Both the position numbers and the translations under genes were made by a program. DNA of 28,864 bases from NCBI GenBank assembly GCA_031273445.1, contig JAISRV010000149.1:1-28864 (forward strand). Reading direction: 5' to 3'. This DNA comes from Candidatus Adiutrix sp. GTDB taxonomy: Bacteria; Desulfobacterota; Desulfarculia; Adiutricales; Adiutricaceae. Below the pieces are notes generated by a model that was not told the DNA's origin, did not search any database, and was given only the letters and a program-made list of their open reading frames with translations. Positions 1 to 6,937 of this stretch are shown in pieces (within the stretch, counting starts at the first letter, position 1; the number at the start of each line of letters is the position of its first letter).

Positions 1-130
1 ACTGCGCGGCGCAAACGCTATCATCGCTTTGCGTTGCGCTGTTTTGTCCCATTCTTTTGATGCGGATATTGAGCAGATGGCGGCGTGATGGCCTTCGCCT
101 ACAAATTTGTCGCACACCCTGCGGCTACAT
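1..130. other. Intergenic sequence, no gene seen
   Basis: No convincing coding region is visible. An imperfect hairpin lies at about 9-41 (arms GCGCAA..CGC and GCGTTGCGC with one bulged base), followed by TGTTTTGT. It could be a weak terminator of a gene left of the window, but the T-tract is interrupted. The rest shows nothing recognisable up to the promoter at 136. Confidence 0.4.
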
Positions 131-135
131 GACGT

Positions 136-164
136 TTGACAAATGATTCGCCGTGGTGTATAAA
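136..164 (+). promoter_or_regulatory. Sigma70-type promoter for the riboswitch-btuB transcript
   Basis: A perfect -35 hexamer TTGACA (136-141) is separated by 17 bases from TATAAA (159-164). Transcription would start near 171, just ahead of the first cobalamin aptamer at 179. This fits a single promoter driving both riboswitches and the receptor gene at 901. Confidence 0.75.
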
Positions 165-178
165 ATAACGGTAATATT

Positions 179-362
179 GATGTTCAGGTGCCCTTGCCCG
201 GCAAGGGAGAATAGGGAATCCCGTTAAAATCGGGAGCGAGCCCATCGCTGTGAGTCCGACCGCCCCGTGCGGGGCGTCTTTTTCGTGAAATTATGGTCAC
301 TGTTTCACAAGAGACGGGAAGGCCGCGAAAAGAGGACAAGCCAGAAGACCTGCCTGAATGTT
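179..362 (+). ncRNA. Cobalamin riboswitch, copy 1 of a tandem pair
   Basis: Hallmarks of the cobalamin aptamer are present in order: closing stem P1 (TTCAGG at 183-188 with CCTGAA at 353-358), the AGGGAA box near 213-218, the CCGTTAAAATCGGG hairpin, the GCTGTGA region, and the conserved 3' B12 box GCCAGAAGACCTGCC (340-354). It is followed by an intrinsic terminator at 429-457. In this class, binding of adenosyl- or methylcobalamin normally favours termination. The aptamer is almost identical to a second one 367 bases downstream, which points to a duplication of the whole aptamer-terminator unit. Confidence 0.93.
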
Positions 363-428
363 TTGGCCAAAACCCCTGGGGTCAGGGGAACGCCGGCTTG
401 TTTGATAATCGTGTCGGAAAATGGGCTT

Positions 429-457
429 CCGGATCACATTGATGATCCGGTTTTTTT
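429..457 (+). terminator. Intrinsic terminator of riboswitch 1
   Basis: Perfect 8-bp stem CCGGATCA (429-436) / TGATCCGG (443-450) with a six-base loop and seven T residues (451-457). It is the likely expression-platform terminator of the first cobalamin riboswitch. The upstream stretch CGGAAAATGGGCTTCCGG could form a competing pairing. Confidence 0.88.
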
Positions 458-545
458 ATGCCGAATTTCTCTGGAAAGGCGGGTGAGGTCTAGACAATGC
501 GGCAACATTAAAGCCGCAGACAGAAAACCAAATTGTGATGTTTTT
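458..545 (+). other. Linker between the two riboswitch units
   Basis: No gene is seen. The stretch contains a small hairpin TGCGGC (498-503) / GCCGCA (513-518). I find no good -35/-10 pair here, so the second riboswitch is probably transcribed by read-through from the promoter at 136-164. Confidence 0.45.
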
Positions 546-730
546 GATGTTCAGGCGCCCTTGCTCGGCAAGGGAGAATAGGGAATCCCGTTAAAATCGG
601 GAGCGAGCCCATCGCTGTGAGTCCGACCGCCCCGCGCGGGGCGTCTTTTTCGCGAAATTATGGTCACTGTTTCACAAGAGACGGGAAGGCCGCGAAAAAG
701 AGGACAAGCCAGAAGACCTGCCTGAATGTT
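546..730 (+). ncRNA. Cobalamin riboswitch, copy 2 of a tandem pair
   Basis: Same architecture as copy 1: P1 TTCAGG (550-555) with CCTGAA (721-726), AGGGAA box, and B12 box GCCAGAAGACCTGCC (708-722). By eye only a handful of bases differ between the two aptamers, with one extra A in the A-run before GAGGACAAGCC, whereas the expression-platform spacers differ more. A second terminator follows at 804-833, then the receptor gene at 901. Two aptamer-terminator units in series would make read-through depend on both failing to bind ligand. Confidence 0.93.
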
Positions 731-803
731 TTGGCCCAAAGCCCCTGGGGTCAGGGGGCGGCGCGGCGAAAGCTTTTTCATGGTCGTATGGGAAAATGGG
801 CTC

Positions 804-833
804 CCGGATCACTTAGGTTGATCCGGTTTTTTT
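804..833 (+). terminator. Intrinsic terminator of riboswitch 2
   Basis: Stem CCGGATCA (804-811) / TGATCCGG (819-826), seven-base loop, seven T residues (827-833). The arms are identical to those of the first terminator while the loop differs, suggesting selection on the stem after duplication. It is the last control point before the receptor gene. Confidence 0.88.
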
Positions 834-900
834 ATGCCGAATTCGTCTTTGCCGCACATTGGCGCGATTCGACCCGTCGCGCCGGAAAAAGGAGAATCAC

Positions 901-2994
901 ATGTTTTATCAGAAATTATGGCCGACCCTGGCGGCCCTGGGTTTGATCTTTTTGGTGGCCCCGGCGCTTTGGGCTCAGAGCGGGGAAGGGCTGGACGCCG
1001 CCAGCACCCGTCTCGACGCCGTGGTGGTCACTTCCAGCCGCACGGAAGAGACGCTTCGTGAAGTAAGCAGCGTGGTCAATGTCATTGATCAGGAAGCGCT
1101 GCAGAAATTTCCGGAGGAACGGCTGGATCAGATTCTGCGGCGTGAAGGCTATTACATTAACGAATATCCCGGCCAGGATTCAGCCCAGATCATGATTCGC
1201 GGCTTTAAAAACAGTTCATTCATGACCGATGGGGGGCTCGGCGGTTCCATCATGTTGCTGGTGGACGGGCGGCCTTCCGGGGTCAGCAACATTGCCCGGC
1301 TGACCAAAGTCAATGTCGAGCGCATAGAGATCATACACGGCCCCGCGGCTTTGCAATACGGCGCTTCGGCTCTGGGGGGGGCGATCAACATCATCACCAG
1401 ACGCGGCGAAGGCGATTTTTCCGCCCACGTCAAAACGGGCTTGGGCAGTTATTCCTTCAATGACCAACTGCTCGGTTTTGACGGGCGCGTCGGCCTGTTG
1501 GATTACGCCTTTGATTTCTACCGCAGCGGCGTCGAGGATTTTGACGACGCCAAGGGGCGGCGCATGTACGGAACCGACACCAACGCGCTTTACAGCGGCA
1601 GCCTCAACCTGGGTCTGAATTTTCTGGATGACCGTCATCGCCTCGGGCTGGTGGCCAGCGTCTTCGACAACAAGAAGCAGGGCATCGGCGGCTATGTCGC
1701 CCCCGGGTTCAGTTCCTACGAAAACGACTATGGGGATACCCTTGATCTGAACAACAAGAACTTTGACCTGAGCTACGCCGGGCGGACGGAAAGCGATTTC
1801 TTATCCTGGGCGGGCCGTTACTACCACACCGAGGAATACCGCAAATACTATTACGGCCCCACTCGCGACCGCAACGATCCCAACGTCTCCACCTATGGGC
1901 CCTACAAGACTTCCGTCGACGGCTTTCAAGGCCAGGCGACGGCCAATTGGAACATAGTGGAATTGACCGGAGGCTTTGACGCGATCGTATACCATACCGA
2001 TGATAAGGGCTACAACTATGCCGATACTCCCGACGTCAAACACCGGGATCTGGCCGGATTTCTGATCGCCAAAATACGTCTTCTGGATGACAGGCTGATT
2101 TTTAACGGCGGTTTGCGCTATGACTCATTCAAGATAGACCTTGACGGCAAACCTTCGTCCAATTTGACCAACCTGACGCCTTCCATCGGCGTGGCCTTCT
2201 TGCCCCTGGAATGGCTCAAACTGCGCGCCAACTATGCGGAAGGCTTTCACCTGCCGACCCCCAACCAGCTCACCAGGGACGCAATTGGCGACTCTCCGCC
2301 CGTGCATTATCTGAGCAACCCCGATCTCGACCCTTTCACCAGCAAGTCATATGAAATCGGCTTTGACGTGTTTCAACCCACCTGGAACATCTATGTCACC
2401 TATTTCAACAGCAAGTACCGGGGGCAGGTCAGAAGCGCGCTGACCGGCGAAATCGACGGCAACGGCTTGCCGATTGAAAGATATTTCAACGCCAGCGAGC
2501 CGACGACTTATGCCGGCGTGGAGTTCGGCGGCTCCGTTGACGTCGGCGCCCAGGCCGGCTGGGACTTCGGGCTGAGCCCTTACCTGAAGGCTACGGTCTT
2601 TACCGAACGGAAGGCCTATCGCGAGGCGACCAGGGCCTATGAAACCGATGTGGATATTCCCAAGTTGATCGTTTCCTACGGGCTTGACTTCGCCTATCCT
2701 GAATTTGATTTGACCGCGAGTCTCAACGCCACATATGTGGGCGAGGCGAGAGCGCAGAATTGGAGTATGGTCAATCCCCGGCCGGCCCCATATATGGGGT
2801 ATTTCAATACCGACAGCTACACCTTGGTCGATCTGAGTTTGAGCAAGGCGCTGATGAAATCCGCCGACGAAACGCGCAAGCTTACCCTTGACGTCGCGGT
2901 GCGCAATCTTTTCGACAAATATTATGAATCGATAGTGGATTACCCCGGGCCGGGTCGGAACTTCTATGTGGGGTTGCGTTATGATTTCAACTGA
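901..2994 (+). CDS. btuB: TonB-dependent outer-membrane receptor, BtuB-like (corrinoid uptake)
   Basis: A 697-residue TonB-dependent receptor that should carry cobalamin or related corrinoids across the outer membrane using TonB energy. The ATG at 901 is chosen because GGAG lies 8-12 bases upstream and a signal peptide follows (hydrophobic residues about 8-25, ending AQS). A TonB-box-like LDAVVVTSS sits near residues 37-45, then the plug domain with IRGF and VERIEIIHGPAALQYGASALGGAINI-type motifs, then a long beta-barrel ending in the typical aromatic C-terminus (LRYDFN). Two cobalamin riboswitches directly upstream support a corrinoid substrate. It is monocistronic and convergent with the large - strand operon. 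It is a different sequence from the second receptor at 5165-6937, but its C-terminus resembles the remnant at 10117-10608. Sequence alone cannot decide exactly which corrinoid is bound. Confidence 0.9.
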   Translation: MFYQKLWPTLAALGLIFLVAPALWAQSGEGLDAASTRLDAVVVTSSRTEETLREVSSVVNVIDQEALQKFPEERLDQILRREGYYINEYPGQDSAQIMIRGFKNSSFMTDGGLGGSIMLLVDGRPSGVSNIARLTKVNVERIEIIHGPAALQYGASALGGAINIITRRGEGDFSAHVKTGLGSYSFNDQLLGFDGRVGLLDYAFDFYRSGVEDFDDAKGRRMYGTDTNALYSGSLNLGLNFLDDRHRLGLVASVFDNKKQGIGGYVAPGFSSYENDYGDTLDLNNKNFDLSYAGRTESDFLSWAGRYYHTEEYRKYYYGPTRDRNDPNVSTYGPYKTSVDGFQGQATANWNIVELTGGFDAIVYHTDDKGYNYADTPDVKHRDLAGFLIAKIRLLDDRLIFNGGLRYDSFKIDLDGKPSSNLTNLTPSIGVAFLPLEWLKLRANYAEGFHLPTPNQLTRDAIGDSPPVHYLSNPDLDPFTSKSYEIGFDVFQPTWNIYVTYFNSKYRGQVRSALTGEIDGNGLPIERYFNASEPTTYAGVEFGGSVDVGAQAGWDFGLSPYLKATVFTERKAYREATRAYETDVDIPKLIVSYGLDFAYPEFDLTASLNATYVGEARAQNWSMVNPRPAPYMGYFNTDSYTLVDLSLSKALMKSADETRKLTLDVAVRNLFDKYYESIVDYPGPGRNFYVGLRYDFN

Positions 2995-3029
2995 AGCCGC
3001 GGTTCCGCGGAATCATCCCTGAAACCAAA

Positions 3030-3061
3030 GAGAGGAGGCGGGGCCGGCCCCGCCTCCTCTC
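3030..3061. terminator. Perfect 32-bp palindrome between convergent genes
   Basis: Two 16-base arms (GAGAGGAGGCGGGGCC and its exact complement) abut with no loop, between the end of btuB (2994) and the end of the btuF-cbiZ fusion (3092). On the - strand it is followed by TTTGGTTT, on the + strand by no T-run. It probably ends transcription in one or both directions. A smaller repeat CCGCGG-TT-CCGCGG lies at 2997-3010. Confidence 0.55.
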
Positions 3062-3091
3062 CGCTTCCGTGGAAAGCGAACTTCAGGGGTC

Positions 3092-5125
3092 TTATTTTCC
3101 GGCGCGCCATTTAAGCCCGGAGCCCAGAGCGTTCAGGGCGGTTTTCAAAAACGGCGGCCACGCCTCCTCTTCCGTCACAATATTTTCCAGACGCTCCACC
3201 TGCCGGCCGGCTATCTCGCTGGCCACGCTCCTGGCCCATAAGTCGAAGCTTCCCGTATCCGCCGTTTGTCCCATGATCAGGGCGTCGTCAAGGCTGAAGG
3301 CGGCTTCAAGGAAACCCTGGTAGCGGGGAGTCAGCAGAAGAGCCTCCAGATCGGCCTGAAAGTTGGGGTATTTATCATGAGCCGGCTGGTCCGGGCCGCC
3401 CAGAAGCCCGTGCGGGTCGAGGCCGCGCTCGGCCAGGCGTTCGAAGACATGGCGCCTGGGGGCCTTGCCGTTTTGCTTGCGCAAGGCCTCCTGTACGCCC
3501 TGATAGACCGCTTGGGCTATGAGTTCGCCGATTTTGGCGTGGCCGCCGGTGTAATCCATCGCCTTGCCCTCGCCGGCCGCGACGACGATGATGTCGTCAG
3601 TGCCGGTGCCGGTGGCCGGATTGAGCCTGGGCGTCTGCGCGCTGCGGATGTCCATGTCCCACAGGGCGGCGGTTTTGGCCTCGGTGATGGTGATCAAAGC
3701 CCTGGCGGCCCCTTTGGGCGAGAGCCGGCGGCTGCTTAGAACCAGTATGTTGATGGTGCCAGGTTCATAATAGGCCCCGGAATCCCTGGAAGTTCTGATG
3801 GCGTTGCCTTCCACGCCGGCCGTGACCAGAGCGGCGATCGTGATGTCTTCATAGGTCGCGGTTTTGACGGACAGATTGTCCATGTCGGCCCCGGTGAAAA
3901 TCAGGCTGGCCGTGGCTTCATCAAGTCCGAGAACGCGGAAATGGTCGGCTCTGGCCGCCTCCCAGCCGCCCTGGTGATGGATGCCCCAGACCATGGGCGG
4001 GGATGAGTAATTGCCGATGGTCAATATGCCTTCATGGGGGCCGTCGGCCGTGGAGATGACGGTTTGCGGGCTTTTAAAATCAATCAGCAGCGTCTTGTGG
4101 ACAAAATCCAAAAAGCGGCTTTCCGCCACGCGGGCCCGGGCCACGAAAGGCAGATTCAGCTCCACCGGTTTTTCTTTTAAAACTTCCTGGGGATGAACAA
4201 GATTGGCGGCCTGGCCGAATTGGTCGCCATAAATGGAACTGGCCAGCCAGGCGACGAAATAGCCGGTATGGGCCGCCGCGCGGTCGGTCAGGGCGCAGGG
4301 GAAGTAGTTGAGGCGATTGTTTTTGACCGCCTCGACCTCACGCCACTCCGGCCGGGCCAAAAATTCGTCTATGATTTTTTTGTCGTTGGAGCAGGCGTAG
4401 ACGAACTGGGGGTTGAAATCGCGCCACTCGTCAAGCGTCAGCGCGTGCGCGGCTCCGTCGCCGTTAAATTGAGGCGGCAGGCCGCCGGCGGCGGCGATCA
4501 ATTCGGTCTGAAAAGAATCGCGGCCGGGGGTGAAAAGGGCCTCATGCCCGCCGATGAGCCGCATGACCCGCTGACGCTGGTCCGGGGGGATTTTACGCGC
4601 CTTGAGGCTGATGGTTTCCAGCAGATCTTGATTGGCCTCTCTGACTTTGAGGGCCGCCGCCTGTTTTTGAAGAATTTCTCCCAGCCAGACGATTTTATTG
4701 TCCGCGGCCGTCAGATTATCCTCCTCGTCCCACACTAAAATGGGATATTTTAAGGGGCCGGCCCCGGTCGCGCCGGACGCTCCGGCCCGGGCGGCTTCCA
4801 AAGCCGCGGGCGGGACGATGAGCAAATCGGGTTCCTGCGCGTTGATCAGGCCGAAATTCGGGGTATGAACCCCGCCTATCAGAGGCCGCCCGATCAGGCC
4901 TTCGAAGTAATGATCCTGATAAGCGACGCCGGCCAGATGTTCCTGGGCCTCCAGGGCGCAGATGATTTCCGTGGCGGCAGGGGCCAGGGAAACCACCCGG
5001 GCCGGCGGGTTTTTGAATTCAAGCGCCTGCCCGGCGTCGTCGGTGACGACGACGGCCCGCAGTTCGCTCGCGGCTAAAAGGACGATAAAAAAAACAGCAA
5101 AGAGATGCCTGGCGGTTCTGCTCAT
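3092..5125 (-). CDS. BtuF-CbiZ fusion: periplasmic corrinoid-binding protein joined to adenosylcobinamide amidohydrolase
   Basis: 677 residues. Residues 1-24 form a signal peptide (LFAVFFIVLLAAS core). Residues about 25-310 match the BtuF/FecB binding-protein fold (ARVVSLAPAATEIICAL near 42-58, and LIVPP). Residues about 340-553 are a CbiZ domain: TAGVEGN (435-441), GTINI (456-460), TEAK (481-484), ATGTGTD (504-510) and IGELIAQAVY (532-541). CbiZ cleaves the aminopropanol side chain of adenosylcobinamide to give adenosylcobyric acid, a step in corrinoid salvage. The last ~120 residues are a predicted-helical tail I do not recognise. With the signal peptide and fusion, the amidase would act outside the cytoplasm, unlike stand-alone CbiZ. 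The start is supported by GGAGG five bases upstream. It is the last gene of the operon, separated from the receptor by only a nine-codon ORF. The fusion is clear; its location and exact substrate are inferred. Confidence 0.9.
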   Translation of the reverse strand: MSRTARHLFAVFFIVLLAASELRAVVVTDDAGQALEFKNPPARVVSLAPAATEIICALEAQEHLAGVAYQDHYFEGLIGRPLIGGVHTPNFGLINAQEPDLLIVPPAALEAARAGASGATGAGPLKYPILVWDEEDNLTAADNKIVWLGEILQKQAAALKVREANQDLLETISLKARKIPPDQRQRVMRLIGGHEALFTPGRDSFQTELIAAAGGLPPQFNGDGAAHALTLDEWRDFNPQFVYACSNDKKIIDEFLARPEWREVEAVKNNRLNYFPCALTDRAAAHTGYFVAWLASSIYGDQFGQAANLVHPQEVLKEKPVELNLPFVARARVAESRFLDFVHKTLLIDFKSPQTVISTADGPHEGILTIGNYSSPPMVWGIHHQGGWEAARADHFRVLGLDEATASLIFTGADMDNLSVKTATYEDITIAALVTAGVEGNAIRTSRDSGAYYEPGTINILVLSSRRLSPKGAARALITITEAKTAALWDMDIRSAQTPRLNPATGTGTDDIIVVAAGEGKAMDYTGGHAKIGELIAQAVYQGVQEALRKQNGKAPRRHVFERLAERGLDPHGLLGGPDQPAHDKYPNFQADLEALLLTPRYQGFLEAAFSLDDALIMGQTADTGSFDLWARSVASEIAGRQVERLENIVTEEEAWPPFLKTALNALGSGLKWRAGK

Positions 5126-5151
5126 TTTTCCTCCGTTGCGTCCAAAAGCAT
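5122..5151 (-). CDS. Possible nine-codon leader ORF coupled to btuF-cbiZ
   Basis: Between the receptor stop (5165) and the fusion gene lies an ATG preceded by GGAGG with five-base spacing. It encodes MLLDATEEK and ends in TGA that overlaps the fusion gene's ATG as ATGA. A second GGAGG inside the mini-ORF serves the downstream start. Such a short ORF could couple translation or be chance; nothing else supports it. Confidence 0.3.
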   Translation of the reverse strand: MLLDATEEK

Positions 5152-5164
5152 AGTTTCCTCCGGT

Positions 5165-6937
5165 TCAGATATTCCAGTTGACGCCGAAAATCCAGGTGCG
5201 GGGCGGTGCCAACAGGCCGTCGACGTAATAGTAGGTCTTGTTCAGGGCGTTGTTCACTTCGCAAAAGAGGCTGTAGTCGTCAAAAGCGTATTCGCCGCGA
5301 AAATTGAACAGGGTATAGGAGGCCAGCTCCTCGGTGTTTTCCCGGTTATTATAGGTGCGCCCGGTATAGTTGAGGCTGAAGGCGGCGTTAAGCGGCGGCA
5401 GCGGCTGCCAGAACAGTTCCAGCCGGCCTTTGTGCCTGGCCTGGGAGGTCAGCCATTTTGAGATTTCCCGGTCTTCGGCCAAAAGATAGGTATAGGTTCC
5501 CTTAAAATTCAGGCTCGGATTCAGCCGCCAGGAAAAACCGGCGTCCGCGCCGCTGTAGACCACCCGGCCCAGGTTTTGATACTGGCCGATGCCGGAGCCG
5601 GTCGGGCGGACGTAGGTGATGCGGTCGGTCAGAATATTATAAAAAAGCGTGGCGTTCAGGGTCAGGTTCTCCCTGGGGGCGATGTTGAAGGTCAGGCTGA
5701 AATTGTCGGCTTTTTCCATGCCCAGATTCGGGTTGGGGTCGGTGGAGCTGGTCTGGTTGTAACGCTGCTGAAAAGAGGGCGTGTTGGCGGAACGGCTGTA
5801 GAGAAAGCCCAGGGCCCAGGCGTCGCGGGCATAGGCCAGTCGCCCTTCGGGGTTCAGGGCCAGGGCGAAGGTCGAATTTAAATCGGCCCTGAGGCCGAAG
5901 CTGAAACTCCAGGGACTGTCGCCGCTTTTAAGGGTCTGACTGGCGAAGAAGTAGGCGGCGTTTTCGCTTTGCGGCGAAAAATCGCCGCCCTCGGCCTCGC
6001 CCCGCCAATAGCCGGCGCCCAGGGCCAGCCGGCCGAAGCCGCCGGTCGTCAACTCGTAAGTCAGATCGTCGCCTATTTCGGTCACCGTCAGATTCTGATC
6101 CAATTGACGATCCCGATCCTGATTGGCCGCCCGGCCGCTGTTGTAATATAAATTATTGGCCAATCCTTCATAGCGGCCGTTCAGGCTCAAAGCCAGATTG
6201 CGGGTGCGCTGGCGGGAGTGGGGCGTGGGGAAGTCCGGCAGGCCGCTCAGGCCTCTTCTGTCTTCCAGGTAGTCGGCGGCCAGAGACAGATAGCGGTCGG
6301 CGGCGGGGCTGAAAGAGGCCTTGAAGCCGGCCTGCCATCTCTGACTGTCGTTGTTTATTTTAAAGCCCTGGCTTCGTTCATAAAAACTTTTAAAGCCAAA
6401 ACCCCAATCGCCTTTTCTGGTCGTCAGATTGGTTTCCGCCCGTCCGCTGTCCAGATTGCCTCCGTAAACCTTGATGTTTCCGGATAAAAGCTTCAGGGGC
6501 TTAGTGGTAATCAGAATGACGCCGCCGCTGGAATCCTGGCCGTAGCGCAGGCTGCCGGAGCCGCGCAGAATCTCGATGCGCTCGATTGAGTCGGGCGCGA
6601 CGTGATCCCAGTTGATGGCCCCGTAACTGGAGGTAGGGTCGTTGAGCGGGGCGCCGTCCAGATAGACCCTGACTTTATAGGAGCCGTGGATGCTCACCGA
6701 CGATGAGCCCGCGGTCAAACCGGGCGCCTGATTGAAGATGTCGGCTATTTTGTTGACTTTCATGGCCGCGATGTCGGCGGCGGTGATCACCAGGCGCTCA
6801 TCCGGAGCCTCCCCCCGGGCGGTCGGGAGCGGGGAAAACAGCCCGTAGGCGAGCGACAGACAAGCGCCCAGGAAAATTGCCGGCCAGGGGAATATCCTTA
6901 TTTTAAAGCTGAACGCGCTCATGGCCGGCCTCATCAT
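5165..6937 (-). CDS. btuB: TonB-dependent outer-membrane receptor (second corrinoid-type receptor)
   Basis: A 590-residue receptor. The ATGATG at 6937 is chosen because GGAGGG lies about 9 bases upstream; longer in-frame extensions overlap the preceding gene and do not look like protein. A hydrophobic signal segment covers roughly residues 14-36. DERLVITA (46-53) strongly resembles the BtuB TonB box (DTLVVTA). The plug domain follows, with VRVYLDGAPLNDP and IERIEILRGSGSLRYGQDSSG-type motifs, and then the barrel, ending in a terminal aromatic-rich strand (FGVNWNI). Its length is close to E. coli BtuB. It overlaps the nitrilase gene by 35 bases and is followed closely by btuF-cbiZ, so outer-membrane uptake and periplasmic capture/trimming are coupled. 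A cobalamin/cobinamide substrate is inferred from the TonB box, the neighbours and the upstream riboswitch. Confidence 0.88.
   Translation of the reverse strand: MMRPAMSAFSFKIRIFPWPAIFLGACLSLAYGLFSPLPTARGEAPDERLVITAADIAAMKVNKIADIFNQAPGLTAGSSSVSIHGSYKVRVYLDGAPLNDPTSSYGAINWDHVAPDSIERIEILRGSGSLRYGQDSSGGVILITTKPLKLLSGNIKVYGGNLDSGRAETNLTTRKGDWGFGFKSFYERSQGFKINNDSQRWQAGFKASFSPAADRYLSLAADYLEDRRGLSGLPDFPTPHSRQRTRNLALSLNGRYEGLANNLYYNSGRAANQDRDRQLDQNLTVTEIGDDLTYELTTGGFGRLALGAGYWRGEAEGGDFSPQSENAAYFFASQTLKSGDSPWSFSFGLRADLNSTFALALNPEGRLAYARDAWALGFLYSRSANTPSFQQRYNQTSSTDPNPNLGMEKADNFSLTFNIAPRENLTLNATLFYNILTDRITYVRPTGSGIGQYQNLGRVVYSGADAGFSWRLNPSLNFKGTYTYLLAEDREISKWLTSQARHKGRLELFWQPLPPLNAAFSLNYTGRTYNNRENTEELASYTLFNFRGEYAFDDYSLFCEVNNALNKTYYYVDGLLAPPRTWIFGVNWNI

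Noticed and set aside
9..41. Hairpin at the left edge as a terminator
   Set aside because: Stem has a bulge and the T-tract is broken; no upstream gene is visible to judge it, so it is only mentioned.
267..946. Overlapping ORFs of about 104 and 109 codons across the two riboswitch units
   Set aside because: They lie over the aptamers and terminators, and their similar products simply reflect the duplicated RNA; no ribosome-binding site supports them.
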